Source of the DNA: Clostridiales bacterium
GTDB taxonomy: Bacteria > Bacillota > Clostridia > Oscillospirales > Oscillospiraceae
DNA: 12,286 nucleotides
Assembly (NCBI GenBank): GCA_017577345.1
Contig: PITX01000016.1
Span: 1-12,286, forward strand
Direction of reading: 5' to 3'
The position numbers were made by a program, and so were the translations under genes. The notes beneath the pieces were generated by a model, which made no database searches, was not told the origin of the DNA, and saw only the letters and a program-made list of their open reading frames with translations. Shown here piece by piece: positions 1-7,055 of this stretch (its first letter is position 1; each line of letters starts with the position of its first letter).

Positions 1-1
1 A

Positions 2-1045
2 ACTGCCCGTCTGCGCGGAAGAAAATCCACAGACAGCGCGATCGTCCTTGCCGGAGAAAACTGGCATCAGGGCGTCGTCGGCATTGTCGCCTCGCGCCTG
101 AGCGAGGAATACTGCCGCCCGACCTTCCTGATCTGTATGAACGGAGAACGCGGCAAAGCGTCCTCACGCTCCTACGGCGGATTCAACCTGTTTTCCTCCC
201 TGTCGGAGATGTCCGATCTGCTGGAGGGCTACGGCGGTCATGAGCTTGCAGCGGGCTTTACCATTCTGCGGAGCAATATTGACGAATTCCGCCGCCGCAT
301 CAGCAGACGAGCGGAGGAATTTGCTGCCTCCGGTCTGTCAAAATCCGCGCTGAAAATTGACTGCGAGGTGACGGCAGACCTGCTGACCGAGGAAAACACG
401 GACGGTCTTTCTCAGTTGGAGCCGTGCGGCACGGGCTGTCCGAAGCCGGTGTTCTGCATGAGCGAGCTGATGATCGAACGCATCGGCACGGTCGCGGGCG
501 GTAAGCATCTGCGTCTGCATTTGCGTACACCGGGCGGAGCGTCCCTGCAGGCGATCTATTTTTCCGCAGGCAATCTATCCAAAAAACTGGAGGTGGGAGA
601 GCGCATTGATGTTGCCTTCCACCTGCAGATGAACGAATTCCGCGGCACAAGAGCAATTCAGCTCAGCCTGATCGATCTGCGCCTTACCTCTCCGAACGAT
701 CTGTTTGACCGATTCGTCGAGGGAAAACCGCTGAGCAAGGTTGAACAGGAGGCGATCGCGCCGGAACGCTCGGATGTGATCGATGTATGGCACTATCTGA
801 CGGCACGCGCTCCTTCCGGCTGGCCGGTACGCGCAGAGCTTCTCACGCTTGCATCGTCCATTGCAGAACGGACGGGAAACCGCCACAGTCTGCGCCGCAC
901 GCTGAGCTGCCTTGCAGTTCTGCAGGAGCTCGGACTGCTCCGCTTTGAGCGCGAGCGCACGATGATCGAGATCTGCCTCACGCCGGAGAACGGTCCCAAT
1001 CCGCTGGAAAACAGCAGCTTTTATCATTCCCTGCGAGGTGATTGA
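2..1045 (+). CDS. recJ: Single-stranded-DNA-specific exonuclease RecJ, C-terminal part (5' end outside window)
   Basis: RecJ is a 5'-3' single-strand DNA exonuclease of the DHH/DHHA1 superfamily that acts in recombination and repair. The reading frame is open from base 2, so 347 C-terminal residues are visible and the DHH catalytic half lies upstream of the window. The visible part opens with the DHHA1 hallmark: Trp21-His22-Gln23-Gly24 followed by VVGIVASRL, then GKASSRS and the GGH motif at visible residues 78-80 (bases 233-241). An OB-fold-like segment follows. The last ~85 residues form a helical, winged-helix-like tail ending in a 'LQELGLLRFERE' pattern, as in other Bacillota RecJ proteins. 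The TGA stop directly abuts the rel start codon with no gap, which indicates co-transcription and translational coupling. B. subtilis has apt between recJ and relA; it is absent here. Identification is firm. The start is not in the window. Confidence 0.93.
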   Translation, partial: TARLRGRKSTDSAIVLAGENWHQGVVGIVASRLSEEYCRPTFLICMNGERGKASSRSYGGFNLFSSLSEMSDLLEGYGGHELAAGFTILRSNIDEFRRRISRRAEEFAASGLSKSALKIDCEVTADLLTEENTDGLSQLEPCGTGCPKPVFCMSELMIERIGTVAGGKHLRLHLRTPGGASLQAIYFSAGNLSKKLEVGERIDVAFHLQMNEFRGTRAIQLSLIDLRLTSPNDLFDRFVEGKPLSKVEQEAIAPERSDVIDVWHYLTARAPSGWPVRAELLTLASSIAERTGNRHSLRRTLSCLAVLQELGLLRFERERTMIEICLTPENGPNPLENSSFYHSLRGD

Positions 1046-3214
1046 ATGGAAACCTTTGCCGACCACTATGAAAGTATGCGAAAACAGATCCTCCTGCATT
1101 GCCCGCAGGCGGATATGGCACTGATCGACCGTGCGGTTACCTATGCCGATAATAAGCACCGCGATCAGAAGCGCAAGGACGGCTCTCCCTATATCATTCA
1201 TCCGCTGGCCGTGGCGGAGATCGTTGCCGAGACCGGTTTGGATACCGATGCCATACTCGGCGCAATTCTGCATGACTGTCTGGAGGACACCGATTCGACC
1301 TATGATGAGATCGCGCGGCAGTTCGGCTCAACGGTCGCGGAGCTGGTCGAGGGTGTCACCAAGCTGACCCGTGTGCAGTATTCCACGCTGGAAGAACAGC
1401 AGATGGAAAATCTGCGCAAGATGTTCATGGCAATGAGCAAGGACATCCGCGTCGTGCTCATCAAAATCTGCGACCGCCTGCACAATACCCGCACCATGGA
1501 GTATCAGACGCAGGAAAAGCAGATTTCCAAATCGCGTGAGACGATGGATATTTACGCCCCGCTTGCACACCGTCTCGGTATGCAGAAGATCAAATGGGAG
1601 CTGGAGGATACCAGCCTCAAATATCTGGACCCGGAGGGCTACAGCCGCATTACGACCTATCTCAATGAGCACAAGGCGGAGGCGGACGAATTTATGCACT
1701 CCATCCAGAGCAAGATCATGACCCGCCTTTCCGCCGTCGGCATTCACGGGTCGATCTACGGACGGGTCAAGCATGTCTATTCCATTTACCGCAAGATAGA
1801 GCAGCAGAAAAAGACGATGGATGAGATGTACGATATGTATGCCTTCCGCATCATCGTCGATACCATTCCGGACTGCTATAATGTTCTCGGTCATATCCAT
1901 GATCTGTTCAATCTGGTACCCGGCCGCTTTAAGGATTATATTTCCACCCCGAAGCCCAATATGTATCAAAGTCTCCACACGACCGTCATCGGACAGGAAG
2001 GTATCCCGTTCGAGGTGCAGATCCGCACCTGGGAGATGCACGAGACGGCGGAGTACGGCATCGCCGCACACTGGAAGTACAAGGAGGGCATCGAGGGCGG
2101 CAATGAGAAGGACTTCGAGTGGGTGCGCAGACTTTTAGAGAGTCAGCAGGAGGAAAACGATGCCGAGGACTATATCCATTCTCTGAAGGTGGATATGTTC
2201 GATGACGAGGTATTCGTCTTTACCCCACGCGGCAAGGTCATGTCCCTGCCCGCAGGCTCCACGCCGATCGACTTCGCCTACGCCATCCATTCCGGTGTCG
2301 GCAACGCGATGGTCGGCGCAAAGGTCAATAACCGGATCGCCGGCTTCGATCAGCCGCTTGCCAACGGCGATATTGTCGAGATCCTGACCTCCAAAACCGC
2401 CAAGGGACCGAGCCGCGACTGGCTGAAAATCTGCAACAGCAATCAGGCGCGGACGAAGATCAAGCAGTGGTTCAAGCACGAAAAGCGCGAAGAAAATGTC
2501 GCGCACGGCAAGACCAGCTTTGAGGGCGAACTGCGCCGCGCAGGCATTAACCCGTCCGTTTTGCAGGATGTGGAGTTGCTGCCCTTGCTGCTCAAAAAGC
2601 TCTGCTTTGACTCCCTGGACGACATGTACGCCGCCATCGGCTACCGCGGCCTGACAGCGGTCAAGGCATTCGGCCGTGTCCGCGAGGAGCTGACAAAGGC
2701 AAACCGCAAGAAGGAGCTGCCGAAAAATCCGGAGCAGGTCGCAGTAAAGACAAGCCGCCACAAGGACTCCGGCGTGATCGTCGAGGACATTGAATCGTGC
2801 ATGATCAAGTTCTCCCGCTGCTGTACGCCTGTCCCCGGCGATGACATTATCGGTTTCATCACGAAGGGCTACGGCGTTTCTGTCCACCGCAGGGACTGCA
2901 AGAATGTCGATCTGGACGATCCTAAGATGGCAGGTCGCTGGGTGAATGTTGCATGGAGCACGGAGGAGGAAAAGCCCTTCTCCACGACCTTCGAGATCGA
3001 CTCCATCGACCGTGACGGCATCTGGATCGACATTGCCACGGTGCTCAACAGCGCAAAGGTGCGCGTCTCCGAAATTTCCGCCCGTGAGCTTTCTGCCAAT
3101 CACGGACGCGCGATCGTGACCTTTGAGGTCAGAAATGTGCAGGAATTAGAGGCGATCCGCAATAAAATGCGTGCCATCGACGGCGTACTGGATGTGCGCA
3201 GAGGGCAGAACTGA
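1046..3214 (+). CDS. rel: Bifunctional (p)ppGpp synthetase/hydrolase (Rel/RelA-SpoT homologue)
   Basis: This is a long RSH enzyme of 722 aa, the usual length, which makes and degrades the alarmone (p)ppGpp during the stringent response on ribosomes. Domains in order: HD hydrolase with His52, His76-Asp77 in HDCLED and Asp143-Arg144 in CDRLHNTRT; synthetase with RFKDYISTPKPNMYQSLHTT at 294-313 and EVQIRT at 323-328; TGS around 388-448; a Zn-finger/CC region with Cys592-Cys593, His613 and Cys618; ACT from about 645 to the end. The intact HD motif predicts active hydrolysis. The RxKD signature (Arg294, Lys296, Asp297) is the form associated with bifunctional Rel rather than the EXDD of monofunctional RelA. 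The ATG follows the recJ stop immediately and is preceded by GAGGTG about 6 bases upstream. The stop overlaps the dtd start by one base. All key residues are present and nothing looks odd. Confidence 0.97.
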   Translation: METFADHYESMRKQILLHCPQADMALIDRAVTYADNKHRDQKRKDGSPYIIHPLAVAEIVAETGLDTDAILGAILHDCLEDTDSTYDEIARQFGSTVAELVEGVTKLTRVQYSTLEEQQMENLRKMFMAMSKDIRVVLIKICDRLHNTRTMEYQTQEKQISKSRETMDIYAPLAHRLGMQKIKWELEDTSLKYLDPEGYSRITTYLNEHKAEADEFMHSIQSKIMTRLSAVGIHGSIYGRVKHVYSIYRKIEQQKKTMDEMYDMYAFRIIVDTIPDCYNVLGHIHDLFNLVPGRFKDYISTPKPNMYQSLHTTVIGQEGIPFEVQIRTWEMHETAEYGIAAHWKYKEGIEGGNEKDFEWVRRLLESQQEENDAEDYIHSLKVDMFDDEVFVFTPRGKVMSLPAGSTPIDFAYAIHSGVGNAMVGAKVNNRIAGFDQPLANGDIVEILTSKTAKGPSRDWLKICNSNQARTKIKQWFKHEKREENVAHGKTSFEGELRRAGINPSVLQDVELLPLLLKKLCFDSLDDMYAAIGYRGLTAVKAFGRVREELTKANRKKELPKNPEQVAVKTSRHKDSGVIVEDIESCMIKFSRCCTPVPGDDIIGFITKGYGVSVHRRDCKNVDLDDPKMAGRWVNVAWSTEEEKPFSTTFEIDSIDRDGIWIDIATVLNSAKVRVSEISARELSANHGRAIVTFEVRNVQELEAIRNKMRAIDGVLDVRRGQN

Positions 3215-3663
3215 TGCGCGCGGTGGTTACACGCGTGAAGAGCGCGTCGGTGACGATCGCGGGTGAGACGGTCGGCAAAATCGGGAAGGGTTTTCTGATT
3301 TTGCTCGGTGTTGCACCCGATGATACACCGGTCCAATGTAAAAAGCTTGCAGAAAAAGCACTCGGACTGCGCATTTTCTGCGATGAGAACGATAAAATGA
3401 ATTTAGACCTGCATACGGTGGGCGGGCAGGTGCTGGTCGTCAGCCAGTTCACGCTGTTTGCCGACTGCAAAAAGGGCAAGCGGCCGAGCTTCATCGGTGC
3501 GGCAGATCCGGAGCTTGCAATCCCGTTGTATGAAATGTTTCTGGACGAGTGCCGTGCACGCGGTTTTGCACCCGAGCACGGTCAGTTCGGCGCGGATATG
3601 CTGGTCGCGTCGGAAAATGACGGACCGGTGACGATCCTGCTGGACACCGATGAGCTGATGTGA
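3214..3663 (+). CDS. dtd: D-aminoacyl-tRNA deacylase Dtd
   Basis: Dtd hydrolyses D-aminoacyl-tRNAs (and mischarged glycyl-tRNA(Ala)) in the cytoplasm, keeping D-amino acids out of proteins. The 149-aa product has the family's normal length. It shows both DTD signatures: SQFT at residues 77-80 and NDGPVT at 135-140, including the Gly-Pro of the cross-subunit Gly-cisPro motif used for chiral proofreading. The N-terminus (MRAVVTRVKSASVTI) is typical. The ATG shares its A with the rel stop (TGATG), so translation is probably coupled to rel. rel-dtd adjacency is conserved in many Bacillota, including B. subtilis. Identification is firm. Confidence 0.96.
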   Translation: MRAVVTRVKSASVTIAGETVGKIGKGFLILLGVAPDDTPVQCKKLAEKALGLRIFCDENDKMNLDLHTVGGQVLVVSQFTLFADCKKGKRPSFIGAADPELAIPLYEMFLDECRARGFAPEHGQFGADMLVASENDGPVTILLDTDELM

Positions 3664-3666
3664 GGA
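3662..3666 (+). promoter_or_regulatory. Ribosome binding site that decides the start of the MBL-fold gene
   Basis: GAGGA lies 5 bases upstream of the ATG at 3672 and inside the end of dtd. It supports ATG 3672 over the in-frame GTG at 3660, which has no comparable spacing to a purine-rich site. Confidence 0.6.
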
Positions 3667-3671
3667 AGCCT

Positions 3672-4247
3672 ATGAAAATTCGTACCCTGACTGTGGGGAT
3701 GCTTCAAACGAACTGCTATTTGGTGAGCGATGAGGACGGCGTGACAGCGGTCATCGACCCGGGTGCTGCGCCGGAGAGGATCCTTGCCTTTGCAGAGCAG
3801 GAGAGGCTTCAGATCGCGGCAATTCTGCTGACGCACGGACATTTTGACCATGTCGGCGGCGTCAGGGCGATCATGGATGCCGCGCACTGCCCCGTTTGGA
3901 TACACGGGAATGAGCGCACCCTGCCGCCCAAGATAACAAACGGCACACTGTGCTACACCGACCTGTACAATGAAAATGCAGCGGTGCAGGTGGGAAAGCT
4001 GACCTTCACCGTGCTGGAAACGCCCGGTCATACGCCCGGCTCCGTCTGTCTGCGCTGTGAGAATACGCTGTTTTCCGGCGATACGCTCTTTGCAGGCGGC
4101 TGCGGTCGGACGGATTTTCCCGGCGGCAGTACGGAAAAGATGCGCGAAAGCCTGACAAAGCTTGCCGACTGTCCCGAAAATCTCACTGTCCTGCCCGGTC
4201 ACGGCGGCGCGACCACGCTGAACCGTGAACGCGGCTGGATCCGCTAA
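3672..4247 (+). CDS. Metallo-beta-lactamase-fold hydrolase (GloB/glyoxalase II-like)
   Basis: This is a 191-aa single-domain MBL-fold hydrolase of the short glyoxalase II-like group, cytosolic, probably a thioester hydrolase with two metals. Metal-binding motifs are complete: T-H-G-H-F-D-H with His55, His57, Asp59 and His60; His120 in TPGHTPGS; Asp137 in SGDTLF; and His177 in LPGHGG. The GGCGRTDFPGGS stretch is typical of this bacterial group. It lacks the C-terminal helical domain of true eukaryotic-type glyoxalase II, so hydroxyacylglutathione as substrate is unlikely; Clostridia generally use other thiols. I chose ATG 3672 (GAGGA 5 bases upstream) rather than the overlapping GTG at 3660, which would add four residues. 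Its place between dtd and hemZ is a common arrangement in Clostridia. The family is certain; the real substrate is unknown. Confidence 0.9.
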   Translation: MKIRTLTVGMLQTNCYLVSDEDGVTAVIDPGAAPERILAFAEQERLQIAAILLTHGHFDHVGGVRAIMDAAHCPVWIHGNERTLPPKITNGTLCYTDLYNENAAVQVGKLTFTVLETPGHTPGSVCLRCENTLFSGDTLFAGGCGRTDFPGGSTEKMRESLTKLADCPENLTVLPGHGGATTLNRERGWIR

Positions 4248-4262
4248 AAGGAGCTATCTCCG

Positions 4263-5705
4263 ATGAAATTATACCTGCGCGGTCACGAGGACCGCTATGC
4301 CGTGGAGCAGTTACAGCTTGCACTGTTTCCGGAGGAGACGATGGAGCCTGCCGATGCCCCGTTTGAGGGCGACGGCGCGGTTTCCGCACTGTCCTGCGGT
4401 GCAGCTTATCTGACGGCGACGGCAAAGATCACCCTGCACGGGCAGACGGCATTTGCCATGCGCCGCATGAAGAAAACAGACGATGTCCCTGCCAGACGCC
4501 GATTGCTCCAGAATGCCTACTATGCCGCGGCGATGCAGCTCAGGCAGGCACCGGAGTGGGGCAGCCTGTCAGGTGTGCGTCCGACCAAGCTGACCACGCG
4601 CCACCTGCTGTCCGGCGGCGATACGAAGAGTGCCGACCGTCTGATGAAGGAGCTGTACCATGTTGCGCCGGAGCGCAGAAAGCTGTGCATCGAGGCATCA
4701 TTGGCGAGCGTCAACGCGGCCAAAAAGCTCCGCGAAAATGATGTTTCCGTCTATATCGGCATCCCGTTCTGCCCGACGCGCTGCGCCTATTGCAGCTTTG
4801 TCAGTGCCAGCGTGGAACGATTGAAAGACCAGCTGCCGCTGTTTTTGGACGCGTTGGAAAAAGAAATTGCCCATGTCGGCGAGCTGCTTCGGCAGTCGGG
4901 AAAACGCATACGCACGCTCTATATGGGCGGCGGTACGCCGACCACCCTCTCCACGGCGCAGATGCAGCGGCTGATGGACGCAATTGCAACGCATTTTGAC
5001 TTGACAGACCTGATAGAATATACGGTGGAGGGTGGCAGACCCGATACGCTGAGTCTGACGAAGCTGAAAGCCATCCGTGCCATGGGCTGTGACCGCATGA
5101 GCATCAATCCGCAGACGATGAACGATGCGGTTTTGGAGTGCATCGGCCGCCGCCATACGGGAACGCAGACGCTTGCGGCATTCCGTGACGCGAAAAAGGC
5201 CGGCTTCGAGGGCATCAACATGGATCTGATCGCCGGGCTTCCGACGGATACGCCGGCATCCTTTGCAGCTTCCTTAGAGCAGGTGCTTTCTCTGCAGCCG
5301 ACCAATGTGACGGTACATACCCTCGCACTCAAAAAGGGCGCAGATCTCTATTTTGACCGCCTGCAGCTTCCCACGGCGGACGAGGTGCGGCAGATGCTGA
5401 AAGCCTCGGAACGCCGCCTTCGTGAGGAGGGCTACCTCCCCTATTATCTCTACCGGCAGAAATACATGTCCGGCAGCTTTGAAAATGTCGGTTGGTGCAA
5501 GCCCGGCTTCGAGGGGCTTTATAACATCTACATGATGGAGGAGCTTCACTCCATTATCTCTTTAGGCGGCGGCGGTATGACGAAGATCAACCTGCCGGAC
5601 GGGAAGCTGGAGCGCTTCCATAACCCAAAATTTCCGCAACAGTATATCGAGCGGATCGACGATGTCCTGCGTCAGAAGGACGAAGCCTTCCGTCTGCTGA
5701 AATAA
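4263..5705 (+). CDS. hemZ: HemZ-type radical SAM protein (oxygen-independent coproporphyrinogen III dehydrogenase-like)
   Basis: A 480-aa radical SAM enzyme of the HemN/HemW superfamily, HemZ clade. The CxxxCxxC motif for the 4Fe-4S cluster and S-adenosylmethionine is Cys170, Cys174, Cys177 within YIGIPFCPTRCAYCSF. It is followed by MGGGTPTTLS (221-230), the EGGRPDT glycine-rich SAM-binding segment (256-262) and INPQTMND (281-288), all HemZ-like. The C-terminal YLYRQKYMSG..ENVGW segment (396-411) is also characteristic of HemZ. The first ~160 residues are the HemZ-specific N-terminal extension, so the length fits. A strong AAAAGGAG lies 9 bases before the ATG, in a 15-base gap after the MBL gene. 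HemZ was assigned to anaerobic protoporphyrin synthesis in B. subtilis, but the biochemical role of the clade in anaerobes without a full haem pathway is uncertain. No other haem gene is visible here. Clade assignment is confident; the function is tentative. Confidence 0.92.
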   Translation: MKLYLRGHEDRYAVEQLQLALFPEETMEPADAPFEGDGAVSALSCGAAYLTATAKITLHGQTAFAMRRMKKTDDVPARRRLLQNAYYAAAMQLRQAPEWGSLSGVRPTKLTTRHLLSGGDTKSADRLMKELYHVAPERRKLCIEASLASVNAAKKLRENDVSVYIGIPFCPTRCAYCSFVSASVERLKDQLPLFLDALEKEIAHVGELLRQSGKRIRTLYMGGGTPTTLSTAQMQRLMDAIATHFDLTDLIEYTVEGGRPDTLSLTKLKAIRAMGCDRMSINPQTMNDAVLECIGRRHTGTQTLAAFRDAKKAGFEGINMDLIAGLPTDTPASFAASLEQVLSLQPTNVTVHTLALKKGADLYFDRLQLPTADEVRQMLKASERRLREEGYLPYYLYRQKYMSGSFENVGWCKPGFEGLYNIYMMEELHSIISLGGGGMTKINLPDGKLERFHNPKFPQQYIERIDDVLRQKDEAFRLLK

Positions 5706-5733
5706 CAGACTACATACCGAAAGGATTCCCATT

Positions 5734-7053
5734 ATGGACACTTTATTTTCCAATGTAACGGTCGTTACGATGGACGAGGATCTGCGCGTTTTGTTTTCCG
5801 CCTTTGTCGGCGTGACGGACGGCAAGATCAGCTATCTTTCCCGTAAGGCACCGGAGGAACAGCCGCAGCAAATCATCAACGGCGAGGGCATGGTGTTGAT
5901 GCCCGGCCTCATCAACTGCCACACGCATCTTGCCATGTCACCCATGCGCGGCTATGCCGACGATGTCGAGCTGCAGACCTGGCTGAGCGATTATATTTTC
6001 CCCACAGAGGACCGCATGGACGGCCGATGTGCCAAGGCGGGCACCCTGCTGTCGATCGCGGAATGCCTGCGCTTCGGCACGACCTCCGTATCCGACATGT
6101 ATTTCTTCAGTGAGGATGTGGCGCAGGCGATCGCGGACTCCGGCATCAAGGCCAACATGTGCCGCGCGGTGATGCTGATGCCGGATCAGGACTTCGATTT
6201 CGAGAAGGATGAACGCTGCAGGGAAGCTGTTGCACTGAAAGAAAAGTGGCACGGCTATGACAACGGCAGAATTCGCGTGGATGCTTCCATCCATGCGGAG
6301 TATACCTCCGATCACCGTCTGTGGGACACGATCAGCGAGTATGCGATCAACGAGGGACTCGGTATGCATGTACATCTGTCCGAGACTAAGGCAGAGCATG
6401 AGGCGTGCAAGGAGCGCTACGGTCTGACGGCGGCGCAGCTTCTGGATTGCCACCATGTCTGGGACGCGAAGCCTGCGATTGCAGCACACTGTGTCTGGCT
6501 TGACCCGGAGGATATGCAGCTTCTTGCCAAGCGCAAGGTCAGCGCGGTGCACAATCCGTGCTCCAACCTGAAGCTTGCCTCCGGCTGTGCAAAGGTGGAG
6601 GACATGGTACGAGCCGGCATGAATGTAGCCCTCGGCACGGACTCCAATGTTTCCAACAACACGCTCGATCTGTTCGAGGAGATCCGTGCGGCGACCTACA
6701 TGGCAAAGGGCAGAAGCCTTGACCCGAAGGCACTGCCTGCGCAGGCGGCACTGATGATGGCGACGGTCTGCGGCGCAAGAGCGCAGGGTCGTGAGGCGGA
6801 ATGCGGCATGATTAAGCCCGGCATGGATGCTGACCTCATCATGCTTGACTTCACCCAGCCGCACCTGATGCCCTGCCACAATGTCATGAGCCACCTTGCC
6901 TACTGCGTCAGCGGTCACGATGTCGTTATGACGATGGTACGCGGCAAAATTCTCTATGCCGCCGGCAAGTACACCACCATTGATCTGGAAGCGGTCGTCA
7001 AGGAGCTTTCGGAGTATGTCATGCCGAAAATGTTCGGCAAGAAGGAAGGATAA
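5734..7053 (+). CDS. Amidohydrolase, 5-methylthioadenosine/S-adenosylhomocysteine deaminase-like (MtaD/SsnA group)
   Basis: This 439-aa metal-dependent amidohydrolase belongs to the cytosine/adenosine-deaminase-like subgroup; the closest pattern I recognise is MtaD, which deaminates MTA/SAH to the inosine form. The metal and catalytic set is complete: His63 and His65 in NCHTHLAM, His214 and Glu217 in HVHLSET, His252 in AAHCVWLD, and Asp302 in LGTDSNVSNN. His188 in HAEYTSD is a further conserved position. The C-terminal GMIKPGMDADLIMLD closes the small beta-sandwich. The start is ATG with AAAGGA about 8 bases upstream, 28 bases after hemZ. The flippase gene begins 2 bases after its stop. Its presence beside rel, dtd and hemZ is not a standard part of that cluster in B. 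subtilis. Related substrates such as 8-oxoguanine, guanine or other nucleosides cannot be excluded from sequence alone. Confidence 0.87.
   Translation: MDTLFSNVTVVTMDEDLRVLFSAFVGVTDGKISYLSRKAPEEQPQQIINGEGMVLMPGLINCHTHLAMSPMRGYADDVELQTWLSDYIFPTEDRMDGRCAKAGTLLSIAECLRFGTTSVSDMYFFSEDVAQAIADSGIKANMCRAVMLMPDQDFDFEKDERCREAVALKEKWHGYDNGRIRVDASIHAEYTSDHRLWDTISEYAINEGLGMHVHLSETKAEHEACKERYGLTAAQLLDCHHVWDAKPAIAAHCVWLDPEDMQLLAKRKVSAVHNPCSNLKLASGCAKVEDMVRAGMNVALGTDSNVSNNTLDLFEEIRAATYMAKGRSLDPKALPAQAALMMATVCGARAQGREAECGMIKPGMDADLIMLDFTQPHLMPCHNVMSHLAYCVSGHDVVMTMVRGKILYAAGKYTTIDLEAVVKELSEYVMPKMFGKKEG
7042..7050 (+). promoter_or_regulatory. Ribosome binding site supporting a TTG start for the flippase
   Basis: AAGGAAGGA lies inside the last codons of the deaminase gene and ends 5 bases before the TTG at 7056. 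No ATG or GTG with a comparable site occurs before the first membrane segment, so the rare TTG start is the best choice. Confidence 0.6.
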
Positions 7054-7055
7054 GC

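Noticed and set aside
2135..3103. Antisense open frame of 322 codons within rel (and similar ones at 1328-2071, 5938-6918 and 7116-8327)
   Set aside because: These lie fully inside strongly conserved genes, have no recognisable motifs, and arise from GC-rich codon use.
3660..3671. Alternative GTG start at 3660 for the MBL-fold gene
   Set aside because: It adds only MRKP, has no well-placed ribosome binding site, and ATG 3672 has GAGGA 5 bases upstream.
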